Source: Trissonchulus latispiculum (Eukaryota > Nematoda > Enoplea > Enoplida > Ironidae). Taken from it: a DNA stretch of 64,000 bases. The DNA is taken from contig JASAND010020912.1 in NCBI GenBank assembly GCA_030248195.1, positions 58,774-122,773 of the forward strand, in the 5' to 3' direction. Every line of letters begins with the position of its first letter. Position 1 is the first letter of the stretch. Made by a program: the position numbers and the translations under genes. Positions 1-10,785 of the stretch are shown here, one piece after another. The notes beneath the pieces are model-generated. The model ran no database searches and was not told the origin of the DNA. It saw only the letters and a program-made list of their open reading frames with translations.

Positions 1-848
1 ATAAATCTCGAAATGGATTTGGCGAAGTTTCGATACATTTTCGAAGAGTTTCAAAATATTTTTGAAAAGTCTCTGAATTGTTTTCGAAAAGTCGCTAGGG
101 ACCTGTTCTGCACTTCTCGCGGAGTTAAACGTGACAGGCCCATTAAGATTTTTCTATTTCAGAACATTCGTCGAAAAATTTCACGTTTCAAGATTTCAGA
201 ACTTCAAACATTCCCAATCAAATAATTTTGTGTTTTAGTTTTCGACCTTCAATCCCTGGAAATTTTTTTGAGGAAGTATTTTTGAAACTTCCTTCCTCTT
301 ACGTTCAATATTTTCAAAATCTGAGTAATCGCACTAAGACTTGGCATGGATATATCTTTTACTAACTCAAAGAATTATTGCCTCTTCTTTGTTACTGTAA
401 GGTGTTTCCCACCAAGCCTTAAACCTGATCCATTAACGTTGACGTTTAGCGGCTTTTATTGAAATAGCCCATGTCAACGTTCCGTCTACATATTACGTAT
501 TATTTTCATTATTAATATTTCGAATAACTGGTATTATCCTAAAAGCTTCAAAACTAATTTTTCTCTATTGATTATTAGCAAGGTATTCCAATTGCCAGGT
601 GGCATGCTACATTGCGAAATCTTTTAGAAGGATGAGTCAAACACAGAGCATGTATAAAGAAAAGCCTCTCTAACATTAGGAACAATAAAGCGATTGACGT
701 TATCCATCTTAAGTCAGATGTGGATGTTGATATTGTTAATTGGTGATAAGTCTTTCTGGATTTAATTAGCAATAGCTTTCCCATAGAATTGAAACGCAGT
801 CAAGTTTATTTCCTTTTCTGACATAAAATTAGCAGCTGCAGTCAAGCA
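1..848. other. Non-coding, AT-rich sequence upstream of GPCR
   Basis: No credible gene is visible. The short open frames are AT-rich, without splice signals or recognisable motifs. The segment holds the upstream region of the receptor that starts at 849; no clear TATA box or other promoter element stands out. Confidence 0.5.
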
Positions 849-1772
849 ATGCCTAACTCAAGCGATAGCAGACTGTGGACTGCCAATTTTGTTTCGTGGA
901 GACATGTAGTATATTTCTGTTTTGTCGATTCAATCGTTTTGATCGGTTTGCCATTTTATGTTACTGTATGGTATACTGTGGTGCGATACCGGAAAACAGC
1001 ATTTAAAAATGCCTTTTATATCCTGGCTCTAAGCTTGGGAATTTGCGACATGCTTCTGCTTGTTATTCACAGTGCTTATAAAACGACAGTTGCATTCGTG
1101 GGCGAGAACAATATTAATCAATTTTGGAGGATGCTCTCTGGAATAGTGTATATATCGTTGAGTTGGTGTGAAAATTTGCATGTTCTATCAATCTGCATAA
1201 ATCGGCTTATTGCCATCGTGATGCTATCAGCATCTACCAAATATTTCACTAATTTTAGAATGTGCGTTTTAATTGCTGCAATTTCAGCCATATCCATCGG
1301 ACAGGCAGTATTGCTTACTTCGGCAGGATGTTCGTTAGGTATGCCGTACGGTATGATGTTTCGCTTACAGTGCCCTACAACTTTGCTGGCCGACCAGGTC
1401 CTCCAGTTTTACCGAATTAGTGCGACTGTAACTTGGATCAGTGTACCTGGAGTATACATAATAATTTTTCTTCACATTAAAAAAGCTACAAATACTAATC
1501 AGCATGAAAACTCATTGGCTATTCAATTCGGTATAATTGCTTTCATTAATTTCACCTTATTCCTTTCCTACTGGATTTCGGAAGAATTGCTACGGATAAA
1601 GTTAATCTCTCCCTCTTGGAGTGACATTGCCGTGGAGACTTCAGCTGTTCTAAATTTTAGCATAAATCCTTTCATTTATGCTGTGTTCAGCAGCGACGTT
1701 CGCGGAAAACTTAAGTTCGTCGCTCACAAATTGTTTATTAAGTCAAATCGGGTAAGCGCCCTTCCGCACTAA
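849..1772 (+). CDS. Chemoreceptor-like seven-transmembrane GPCR (Srx/Srsx-like)
   Basis: This is a 307-residue intronless reading frame with seven hydrophobic segments, probably a plasma-membrane receptor signalling through G proteins. TM1 is near residues 20-47. TM2 follows KNAFYILALSLGICD, and TM3 ends in CINRLIAIV, where NRL replaces the usual DRY. TM4 starts at MCVLIAAIS, extracellular loop 2 has LQC, TM5 is near ISATVTWISVP, TM6 near GIIAFINFTLFLSYW, and TM7 carries the NPFIY form of NPxxY followed by a short basic tail. The length and the N-x-F-Y start of TM2 fit the nematode serpentine-receptor Srx/Srsx group; that assignment is by eye. The ATG at 849 gives an N-terminus with an NSS glycosylation sequon before TM1, so the gene looks complete. 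Ligand unknown. No sign of decay. It could also be a divergent rhodopsin-family peptide receptor. Confidence 0.85.
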   Translation: MPNSSDSRLWTANFVSWRHVVYFCFVDSIVLIGLPFYVTVWYTVVRYRKTAFKNAFYILALSLGICDMLLLVIHSAYKTTVAFVGENNINQFWRMLSGIVYISLSWCENLHVLSICINRLIAIVMLSASTKYFTNFRMCVLIAAISAISIGQAVLLTSAGCSLGMPYGMMFRLQCPTTLLADQVLQFYRISATVTWISVPGVYIIIFLHIKKATNTNQHENSLAIQFGIIAFINFTLFLSYWISEELLRIKLISPSWSDIAVETSAVLNFSINPFIYAVFSSDVRGKLKFVAHKLFIKSNRVSALPH

Positions 1773-3935
1773 ATCACGAGGCTGTATTGTTTGTTGCTCC
1801 AAGGACATCTGTTTCATTCAGCTATCCATGTGGAGGCGTACACCTACTGAGGTGAGGCGGCTGAAGAGACTTTTCTTGTTTCAATTGTGACGTAATAAGC
1901 ATATGGTGACATCGTGAAGATTGTGATATGAAAATAACTTGGTTCTTTCGTTGAACTGAAACGGCTGAGAATGTTAATTTTTTGTTGTTGCCTTGCCTGC
2001 CTTAGACTTTAGCTCTCTCCTCGCCTCTGCCAACGACTTCAACAATTTTTATCCACTGATCGGTAAGTCACACAGGCGACCTAAAACCGCAACAAAAACC
2101 TGAAAAACTGAATAAGAGCAGGGCCAGTAATGCAAAGAAAGGAAATGTTCACAAAAGTTTGAGCCAGAACCCACAATTAAGCCGTAGATAATAGGCAACC
2201 CTTCCCTCTCAAGACACTCCACAAAACAATAGATCATTGATTCCAGAGTATCAGACCAGAGGAGGCCTTCAAGACGAAGTGAAAATCCCCGTCATGCCCT
2301 TGCAAACATGTCATTAGAGACCACCTACACCTCAAAGGAGGTCCTACAATCCTAGACAACGAACAAGAAATACTAACTCAGACAAGCATCCCCACCTCTA
2401 AGTGACAGCATGCAACGGACACACAGCAATAGCAGTCTCTAACCAGTGCTTACATAGCTACAAGCCATCAGTCGTATTGCTGTGGTAAGCCTAATAAACC
2501 TGCAAGCAATGAGGCATTTGAGATAGATCACTACTACCAGCATAGCTACCTCATTTCCACACTCCACACACAAATTTAGGGGTTTTGGCAATTTATGGGG
2601 CAATTTATGGGGGCTTCGCCCGAATTTTTTAGTTAAAATGTTCAATTTTTCGGGAAAATCGGGCAAAATTCTGAATTTTTCTTCAACAATTAAGCATTTT
2701 TTGCAAATTTTTATAAAAAATTGCAAATTTTAACAAAATTAGCGTTAATTTTTCGAAAAATTTTACAAATTTATTGTTAAGGTACAAGCCCTCCTCAGAA
2801 AATTTTTGTTGAAGGTACAAGCCCCCCTCCCAAATTTTTTGGAGGCAAGCCCACCCCAGAACCCGACCCTATGTTAATGTATGTTTCTGACCATTAATTA
2901 TACACGCAATGAAACTGATTCTAAAACAAAAGTTGTGAAAATGGAAGCATACATTCTTTGCTGCCTCAGGTGGTTGTCTTATACTGGAAGGATAATGATG
3001 TGTCCTGTTCCTGCATATTTTTATTACGGAGCTACCTGGAACTTTGGGCTTCCACACACCATTTTATGTGAGTCTATCAAACACTTTTGAGCGCACAATT
3101 GTAGTTCCATTCCAGAGCACCTGAGCTGATACTAATCACAAAAGGTTCAACGAAAATGAGTTTACTTGGTTGTACCTGCTATCCAATTTTTTATATTTTC
3201 ACCAAAACTTTCTGATTGAACTAGAAACTAGATAATTGGAATATTTACGAGGTGATCATGCATAAAATTATGGAAAATGTTTCAATTATTTGGAGTTTGT
3301 TGACTAGTTCTAAGCCGATTATATTCCCACGGATGGTTAGCTGATCTGGTTAGGAAACACGCCATAGCTTATGATATAGAGCTTTCCGAAATTTATCTCA
3401 CCTGTTTTCAAAGTTCAAGCATCGTACGGTATAATGTCGCTATAATGGTGCACACTTTTGTTATGAGGGAAATTAAATCGTACCAGAAGTCAGAAGGAAA
3501 AATGTGGTGTGTGTAATTGATTAGCCTGAAAGCCGCCCTGTTAAAGTTTTGCTGTAGAAGAGAACACGCATCTTCAGTTGAAAAGATAACTCGCATCAAA
3601 TAGTAGCCCATATTTTATTATGAAACCAGTGGAAGAATGAAGAGACGCAACAGTTGCTTTAATATATATTTGTTTTTAAAGTCTATGATAACGATAATTG
3701 TAGCAAAGCTGCAAAGCATTATTGACAGTAGCAAATCCTGAAAAGTTTCGATCATCCACTTTAACTACACAATACCTCCCGTAGCGCAGTGGTTTCTTAC
3801 TGCAAATTTCAAATATCCCTCTTGGGCAATTTACCGAGATTGTCAAGGGGTGGCCGCCTGTCTGGTGGAGCTACCACAGCACCTCCATTACGGTGGCAAT
3901 TATTCAGTGTCAGCATCCGCTTCCCTCAAAAATGC
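1773..3935. other. Intergenic, no gene seen
   Basis: No convincing exon. At 2590-2870 there is an A/T-run low-complexity patch in which AAGGTACAAGCCC occurs twice (near 2779 and 2813). Around 3778-3840 there is a weak tRNA-like remnant, with an A-box-like TAGCGCAGTGGTT and an ACTGCAAAT anticodon-loop-like piece, but no foldable acceptor stem. Confidence 0.45.
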
Positions 3936-3939
3936 ATAC
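3936..3939. repeat. Target-site duplication, left copy (ATAC)
   Basis: The four bases directly before the left LTR are ATAC, and the same four bases directly follow the right LTR (17791-17794). A 4-bp duplication is usual for Ty3/gypsy-type integrases. Chance identity of 4 bp is about 1 in 256. Confidence 0.65.
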
Positions 3940-4828
3940 TGTCACAAAGGTAAAACAAACAAATGACATGCATACATTTACAAAGTCAAAATAAATCTAG
4001 CTAAGTAAAGCGTAAGTAAATTAAATTATTAGGTAAATAATGCCTACGTACTGCTGCGTACTACAGCTCTGTGTACTTAGTTTACTGTGTGCTGTGCTGT
4101 TGTTCCGGCTGTTGTTGTTTTGCACAGCCGTTTGCGTCGAAGGTTGCCTTGCTACTGAGGCTGCAGTCGCTACCGTAAGACTGCAAGGCTTAAAGGGGAT
4201 TGGCCAAGAGGGAAAGCACGAGAGTGCTACAATTCGATGGAAATTTGCAGTTTAGGCTGGGTTTCCCTGAGTTCTGAGAATTGCTACTTCGGTGACGTTT
4301 TGACGGATAGAAACCCAAAGTTTGCAGCATTTTGTACCAACTTTTATGTCAAGAAAGTAGCCTAAAAACATGAAAAATTGGGCAAAAGTTGGAAAGAAAG
4401 CCCAAAAGCTATTCTAAAGAACTTTGCTTTGGAGGAGAAAAGACGAAAGCGGAACAAAAACAAAAGCAACTGCGCTACCGTGTGTGCTACAGTAGACCTA
4501 GAAAGGCGGTACCAATGTATGTTACTTAAACTGTGGTTGTCTTTGAATTGTTGCCTTTGCCTTTGTCTTCTGACTTGCTATGCTGTGGCGTTGGACCGTC
4601 TCTAACTGTGTTTAAAATAAACTATAAGTTCGGCCTTACTTCTGACCAGGCTTGCCTACAGACGGACTTGCTAGAGCAAGGTGTCGGGTGCAGACCCAGC
4701 CTAAGAACAACAACAGCTAACTCTCAGGACGATCCACAACAGTAGCGGGTGTCAGGTGAAAACCTAGCCCACAGCTTCCACTGCCAACAGAACTCTCTCA
4801 ATTGTAACACACCTCCAGACCTGCTACA
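3940..4828 (+). repeat. 5' LTR
   Basis: 889 bp, TGTCAC...GCTACA. It is nearly identical to 16905-17790. A polyadenylation-type AATAAA lies at 4616-4621. Short open frames inside (for example at 4040 and 4378) recur in both LTRs and look non-coding. It probably supplies promoter and 3'-end signals for the element. Confidence 0.85.
4616..4621 (+). terminator. LTR polyadenylation signal AATAAA
   Basis: AATAAA in the 5' LTR, conserved at 17578-17583 in the 3' LTR, a typical place for the R-region 3'-end signal of an LTR element. Confidence 0.5.
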
Positions 4829-4830
4829 TT

Positions 4831-4842
4831 TGGTAGCAGAGC
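4831..4842 (+). other. Primer binding site (initiator tRNA-Met type)
   Basis: TGGTAGCAGAGC begins two bases after the LTR. It is complementary to the CCA-tailed 3' end of animal initiator tRNA-Met at 11 of 12 positions (known tRNA ends in ...CTCTGCTACCA). It would prime minus-strand cDNA synthesis, and it fixes the + orientation of the element. Confidence 0.75.
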
Positions 4843-5103
4843 AGAGCGGGGAGGCTAACTAAAGCTTAAAAAATGAGAAGAAATAAAACATATTAGCCGT
4901 TAGAGTACTTAGTTTATAGAATCCTCCCATCTCCCTTCTAATCAGAGTGTTCCCTACCCTCTCACCCTCCTTTCACCCCCATTTCCCTTCCCTTCCAAGT
5001 TCCCCTGGTATATATATAGTAAATAAAAATTTATAGGAAAAATATTAGCCTGGCATATTTATGTTTTAGTATAATTTATTTATATATACCTTTCTGAGAA
5101 ATT
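4843..5103 (+). other. Element leader, untranslated
   Basis: Between the primer binding site and the first ATG. It holds a pyrimidine-rich tract (about 4920-5010) and AT-rich sequence. No open frame. Confidence 0.5.
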
Positions 5104-7170
5104 ATGGAATCTGACATGCTAAGACTGGTCCCAGGACAACCATACCCGACTAGATTCAAATATGAACTGTTTGGCTTCAAAAATAGAACTTCCAAAACAG
5201 CAAAAGTGGTACCGCCGCTAGGACATCCAGCCTGGGCCTCAGCAATATCTAGACTGTCGCGGCGATCAGCAAAAGCGCCAATTCTGATCTGGACGCTGTC
5301 ACAGCATCAGCGCCATTTCCGCCATGTCCTGGATAAGGCGATCAATAAAGGCTGGTGCGCCATCGACACCGAAGGCCTAGATGCAGCTGTGACTCTTCAT
5401 GGTTCTAACCATCTGAACCTGCTCCAGCTCGCCTTCTCGACCAAGGACGAGGATACCTAAGTTTACTGCATTGGGTACCTCACCGGCTTCATTCCAGCTA
5501 AGTTCCCTGAGGACTTGAAGGTGTTGCTTCAGAAGCCTCCCTGTGCTTTCATAGCAAACGGAACGCCTTGCGATGCCCAAAGGTTTCAGGATACCTTCCA
5601 GTTCACTTTCACATTCAGAGTGGACCTGACGACTCTCTTCAAGAAGGCCGGGTTTGCAGCAAAACACTCCATCGACCGAAAGCCAAATGAGGGAATCAAA
5701 CTGACCCTCATGAGCGAGGCGTTGCTCGGAGTACCGGATCCAAAAGACCAGGACATTCAAAAGTGTGGCATTGATCTGCTGCCTACAGACGAGCAACTGG
5801 CATATGCCATCGAAGATGTTCATCATCACCTGCGGATTGCTGAAATCTGCCTGGAGCGTCTAAGTAAGGACAAGTCACCAGCAGAACTAGATATGATACT
5901 AACTAGACATGAAGAGAGGAAATCGCAAACGACCCTGCCTATTGGGTCTCAGGCCAGAAAGGATCGTAGACGCCGAAAACGTCGAACATGGGAAGACAGC
6001 TACGAGGAAGATGACCGTGACTATCAGCAGGATGAGCTGATTTCTGTCAAACGGATGCCGTCAGATTTCACTCCTTTCCATCAATCAAAGAAGTCCAAGC
6101 GTGAAATTTTGAATCAGCCTTCTACCTCGCGAGTTCAACCGTTGCTAAAGCCTGTAGGACCCGTTAGGGAACGCCGAGTTCCTGTCGTCCCAGCACGAAC
6201 GTATTTGGCGAAAAACCAGCTATTGCCGTTGGTTATCAAGTCCTATGCTGCCCTGGCTTTGCAACAAACGACGCTGTTTCGAGACTTTCACGAATATCTC
6301 ATAGCACGGAGACCCAAGCGCGGTAAAGAATCGCTTGAACAGGTGATCGAATTTTTCATCGGCCGCCACGGATCTTCCGTCATTGCCCATCTGGAAACGC
6401 AGAAACTCGAAGAAAACTCCTGTCGGTGGGAAGCTACCTTGTCGCTTGGCCAAATACCTGTCTCGGCTTTGGAACGAACTGAGGAGGCCGCTATCCGAGC
6501 AGTGGTGCAAAAATACCAGCGAATAGCCAACCCGAACTTGGGTCCTCGGATTCCTTTGCAGCCACCTCGGCGGCGAGGACGGAATGCTAGACAACAGTGG
6601 CTAAATTTGATCCACGCTGGAGATCGACGGTACACACCTATCCTGGGGTGTCCAGAGAAGTCCTCGACAGCCCCTCGACTGGAAATTCCTGCTCAGCATG
6701 AGAGTCGAGAACCTGGCCTAGTGCGGTTTGGAGGTTACCAGAGTCCTCTGAGTAACTTCCACAAAGCAAGATTTGTGATTAACTGGAAAAGTTACACTCA
6801 TGTAGAGCAATACTATCAGAACAGAAAGGCCAGCTACCTTGGAAATGATAGTTTGGCTAACCAGATTCTCAAGGCGGATGGTCCAGCCCGTCAGAAGGGA
6901 TTAGGAAGTATGGTCCAGTATGACGAGGTCGTCTGGCATCGCGTTGCCAAATACTTCATGTATGAAGCGCTCTACGCGAAATTTACTCAGAATCCAGCAC
7001 TGGGGCGCTATCTGCTCGAGACAGGAGATGCCTACCTAGCCGAAACCAGGAAAGATGATCCTTTTTGGGGAACCGGCTCGGACATCACTGATGAAGTCGT
7101 CGGCACCGGAAAGAACTGGTTGGGCAAACTGCTGATGGCCCTGCGCTCGCATCTGCGAGGTGACCTCTAA
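5104..7170 (+). CDS. DEDDy 3'-5' exonuclease-NADAR fusion, one in-frame stop
   Basis: One frame of 688 codons runs from ATG 5104 to TAA 7168-7170, with a single internal TAA at 5458-5460 (codon 119). Codons 84-250 read as an RNase D/WRN-type exonuclease: CAIDTEG supplies motif I (Asp88, Glu90), CDAQRF motif II (Asp157) and LAYAIED motif III (Tyr234, Asp238), preceded by LTLMSEALLGV as in that family. A basic, NLS-like RKDRRRRKRR lies near 286-295. Codons about 375-475 (around CRWEATLSLGQIPVSA) resemble a degenerate double-stranded RNA-binding fold, which is weak. Codons 540-685 are a full NADAR domain (FGGYQSPLSNF, HVEQYYQ, YAKFTQN, DDPFWGTG, KNWLGKLLMALR). NADAR proteins hydrolyse ADP-ribosyl-guanine or riboflavin intermediates. 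The exonuclease fold continues uninterrupted across the internal stop, so it is either a recent nonsense mutation or readthrough. The gene is intronless and on the LTR strand. Nuclear nucleic-acid processing is an inference. Confidence 0.8.
5458..5460 (+). other. In-frame TAA inside exonuclease domain
   Basis: TAA in context ACC-TAA-GTT-TAC sits between two halves of the same exonuclease domain in an otherwise open frame. Without readthrough the product is 118 residues, with only catalytic motif I. An independent start downstream would drop motif I and leave the NADAR domain intact. Confidence 0.85.
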
Positions 7171-7176
7171 GGTACG
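7171..7176 (+). promoter_or_regulatory. Candidate 5' splice site after exonuclease-NADAR stop
   Basis: AAG|GTACGT directly follows the TAA stop codon and is a good donor consensus. A pyrimidine-poor acceptor (CTGCTTTAG) ends at 7263, just before the next reading frame. A spliced RNA leading into the second ORF is possible; not proven. Confidence 0.3.
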
Positions 7177-7201
7177 TAGGCAAGGTAGTGAAGTTTAAGT
7201 A

Positions 7202-7207
7202 AATAAA
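7202..7207 (+). terminator. Possible polyadenylation signal after exonuclease-NADAR
   Basis: AATAAA about 32 bases after the stop codon. If used, it would end the first transcript inside the element. Confidence 0.35.
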
Positions 7208-7263
7208 ATTGAAGAGGTATATACATCAAAATTTTTAATAACAAAAGATTACATCTGCTTTAG

Positions 7264-8023
7264 GTATTTGTTACCAGCGACCCCGTTCTACTCGTCGGAA
7301 CTACGTAGTCGTCGTCACTACAACCCTTATGGTCAGTGGCAAGTGATGCGACGACCCAGGAGAAGTTTGCCAGTGCAAGGTTACCCGGAAGAATTTCCTG
7401 AACTGATTGCTCCTAGACGTCGAGCTCATAGTGGAAGCCGTCGACATAGTGTCGACAGCCGGGATTCTCTAGAAACAGCTCCACCTGAAGCCCCACCACC
7501 TCTGTATTGTGACTATTATAGTTCAATTGATATTCGGGATAAAATTCTTTATATTCCCTGGGTTTACGGTCTTGACCCAACTCAAGAACCAAAAAAGAGT
7601 CCGAAATTTCTTTCTACTCCAAATTTGCATGCTACCCTGCAAAGCTGTCATGCAGGCACAATAACTGTACTTTTTGAAAACCCTGAAGTTTTCACACGAG
7701 ATGAGTCTAATTCATGTTACTCTTCAGATTTTCCTAGTCTCGACTCACTACCTTCGTTATCCCCGGTCCCCGAATATTTGCAAAACGGTCATATAGAATG
7801 GGATGATACGGAAGCATTCTATGCGTTGCTAGATGCTGAACTAGCTCTATCTTCGGAAACATCCAGTAATAGTTTACCTGAACTGGCAGATGATAACACC
7901 AGTTCCACTAGTAGCAGTACCGAACCTACTCGTAATCCTATGATAGTTAGATATACCGCTGCATCACAGTGGTCTTTACCAGGTTTTTTCTTAAAGAAAC
8001 AGTATAGTAAATTCAAACCATGA
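7264..8023 (+). CDS. Ser/Pro-rich ORF upstream of the pseudokinase
   Basis: The frame is open from the candidate acceptor at 7263 to TGA at 8021-8023, about 252 codons. The first ATG is internal (7346, MRRPRRSLPVQGYPEEF), so an upstream exon is likely if a longer product is made. Visible features are an Arg/Ser-rich segment (RRRAHSGSRRHSVDSRDS), a central block (YIPWVYGLDPTQEPKKSP...KFLSTPNL), and an acidic Ser-rich C-terminal part (SLPELADDNTSSTSSSTEP). No catalytic domain is recognised. It lies about 150 bases before the pseudokinase frame on the same strand. It may encode the unstructured N-terminal region that Tribbles proteins carry, joined by an intron I cannot place, or be a separate protein. 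Composition and length suggest real coding sequence. Confidence 0.5.
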
Positions 8024-8171
8024 GTGATGTATAACCGTCATGCTTGCAGTATGACCTGTATAAAATCATTGTTTTAGAATTGAAATGGAAGAGTAGTTTT
8101 TAAAAGATAGTTTTGAAATTTGTAGCCGAATAGAACTTTAGAGCAATATTTATATACTTTATAAATTTTAG

Positions 8172-9196
8172 GAATCCTTTGCTTGGACTAAGTTTTGGGT
8201 CCTCGTCTGAAATGAATTATGGCACGTGTTTTTACGCTCAGATTGAACTCATACATGACAGCTCACTACTAAGCGGTATACCACAGACTCATTTCTGTAC
8301 AATCGAATGCTGGTCATCTTGATTCATCTGACACTAATTTGAAATTATTAGCACACCCCACTTTTTGGTATAACAACGATGGAGAATTTTGTTCGACTTT
8401 TGAAAGCTTACGATCAGCAAAGACAATGAAAATTGTTCGGACCCCCACTTTGTACGATGAAAGTTTAATTCATGGTAAAATGTCTGAGAAAAGTGCCAGA
8501 GAGCGTTTCCGACAAATTGTTGAAATGGTGGCGGTTGCTCATGTGCATGGTGTGGCTTTCGTAGACATCTGCTTATCAAAATTTTTAGTGTACGCGGGAA
8601 CAACCTCAGAAGTTGTTAAGGTCAGAAATTTTCTGTATTACTATCTGTTTTCGCCCTCAGACTATGATTGGGTTAGCAGTGATAGAGTACTACCGATCAA
8701 TTCATTTTATAAAGCTCCTGAAACGTTCAAACAGAATTTTTATCAGCTGACGAAAAGCGACATTTGGAGTTTAGGAATTTTATTGTTTGCCATGCTCACT
8801 GGCAGATACCCTTTTCAAGGTTCAGAAATAGAAGAACTGACACATCACGTTTGTAGAGGATTTTATACATATACTCAAACTGATTCAGTTTCTCCAATGG
8901 CTCGAGAATTGATCGGACGAATGCTATCACTGCGTCCAGAAAATCGCCCTCTGACTAGCGAACTTTTAAAACATCCGTGGGTTGATACAAGAAGATACCC
9001 TCAGTTAAATTTTTCTGCAGCAAACATGACTCCCCCAAATGTTTCTCAAACTTGGTGTGACAATTTGATCTGGGCATACATCGGCCCATCGCAAGCTAGT
9101 AAAATGTTTTCTGAAGCCGCTGCTCAAACGGAAATGCAGTTAGAAATCAGTGCTCACATACGAAAGCGTTTGAAAATTGCCTCTCAAGTTCCATAG
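8172..9196 (+). CDS. Tribbles-like pseudokinase
   Basis: The main frame runs to TAG 9194-9196 and is open back to 8273. A partly overlapping frame (8172-8319, after acceptor TTTTAG) reads like a kinase N-lobe (LLGLSFGSSSEMNYGTCFYA). A one-base frameshift or tiny intron between about 8273 and 8350 would join them. The C-lobe is clear: ARERFRQIVEMVAVAHVHG, then FVDICLSKFLV where active kinases have HRDLKxxN (the Asp stays, Lys and Asn are lost). No DFG is present (VRNFLYY instead). Then come KAPE, SDIWSLGILLFAMLTGRYPFQ and LLKHPWV. This matches Tribbles, whose catalytic loop is LRDLKLRKF and whose C-lobe ends in a LLHPWF-like motif. The product ends IASQVP, loosely like the C-terminal COP1-binding QxVP of Tribbles. 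Tribbles are scaffolds recruiting COP1 ligase and MEK. Here it is probably catalytically dead. It sits inside the LTR element on its coding strand. Confidence 0.7.
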
Positions 9197-10246
9197 AATT
9201 TTACAGTATATCTGATGGTTTGGAAAGAAAGTTTTTGTCAATTTTGAAAATGCATACCTGGTGAAAACCTCTGGATGCAGGGATATTTGCCGATACCAAA
9301 TAAGCTATGCCAGGTTAGCACCTAGGGTAGCGTGTTGGGTAAAGAATATCCTTACTAGGGCAACTATGCCAGCAACCATCTCGGCAAGTTGACTCTATGA
9401 AAAATTCAAAACATCAGAATCAGATATACTGTCTGCCGTATTTGTTGTATGGTTTTATGCTTTGTAAATAGCAATCATTTATATATTTGGAACATTCAGT
9501 CAGTCATATATTTGTCAGTAATACGTAGAAGCACTGTCAATGCATGCATACATTGTATTTGTCAATAATTTTGTCATTGAACTCACGCATCATGTCAGTC
9601 TGTGTATACATACGAACAGTTGTTATAACGTTAACCTCTAGTTTCTTCATGCACTCAACTTAACTGCTCGCAGTCAGACTGTAGTTATAGATGTATACAT
9701 GCTTATTTATATATATAGATTTTCAGCCGGAAACGTAGGAAAAGTTGTCAAAATATAGAATTCCAGAAAAAGTGGAATGTTTGTTTTGTAAGTAGAAAAC
9801 GTAGATGAGACCAATCAAGTAGATTTTCGAACTTCAAATTATGATTTCTGAACTTTAAATCATTGAAAATTAACTTTTAGAAAGGGAAGAAATTTGGAAA
9901 AGTGGAAGCAGTAGGTTCGGCAATCGGTGTGAGCTTTCACAGTTTTTCCACAACTTGATAGGCTGTCACATTCAGAATATCGTGTAATCCAGGGAATAAC
10001 CGACCTCGACGGCGCTCCGAGGAGCCTTGGCGACGCAGAATCTGACCGACTGACTTGGCAAGCCGCAGACCGGTTTCTCAGTACGTCTTACATACAGCAC
10101 ATAGGATTGTTTGAGTGATTCGAGTGACTGCCACAAATAAATTGCAGGTTACTGATCAGCTCACCCCGAGCGTAGCTACTAGCCTCCGCTCACTTTGTTT
10201 TTAAAATTTCTCGCGATAGGTGATGAATCAAATGAGTATAATCCAC
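9197..10246. other. Non-coding interior of LTR element
   Basis: No reverse-transcriptase-like or other reading frame on either strand. AT-rich, with scattered short direct repeats such as GCATACAT near 9540-9610. Confidence 0.5.
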
Positions 10247-10369
10247 CTAAGAGTAGATGATTGGCCTTTTCTTGCCACGGCTGTTAAATTTTGGGTCGCG
10301 ACGTTTCGCCCATCTTTACCTATGGGCGTCTTCAGGCTGGTAGCCCTTAAGAGGGCTGTTGGGATCAGA

Positions 10370-10441
10370 GGTGGTCCGGGATTTGATCCGTGACCGTACG
10401 CGCCACTCCTGTGTAACATTACCACTATACTACCCAGGGGA
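10370..10441 (-). ncRNA. tRNA-like SINE head, left arm
   Basis: Same sequence as 10786-10857 in reverse orientation. It contains internal pol III promoter-like boxes. The acceptor stem does not close cleanly, so it is tRNA-derived rather than a functional tRNA. Confidence 0.45.
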
Positions 10442-10785
10442 CAATTTTACTTACTTGGAACTTATACTTATTGTATTCAAATGACCACGGACCAAACTGG
10501 GCAGAAGTTAAGGTGCTGGCTAAGGAAAGAAACCTAAGAAAGAGAGAAATTAAGGAGACGATAGAAATGAAAAAGGGGGAACACGAGCTTATAGTCAACC
10601 AAGCATTGATATAAGTGACATCTGGCTATCAGAACTTGGACTCTAACGTAGGCGGCAACATCAAAGGAAAGTCTAATACACAGCCTTAGTGTACACACAA
10701 TACAAGTACATTGTAACAGTGTACACACTAGTGCAATTGAAACTGGGGGAATACAATAAGTATAAGTTCCAAGTAAGTAAAATTG

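Noticed and set aside
4040..4745. Small ORFs (about 70-75 codons) in the 5' LTR, repeated at 17340-17707
   Set aside because: They lie within the LTR, overlap each other in different frames, and differ by substitutions that show no coding constraint.
5377..6635. Minus-strand ORFs of 115-150 codons opposite the exonuclease-NADAR gene
   Set aside because: Antisense shadows of a strong plus-strand coding frame.
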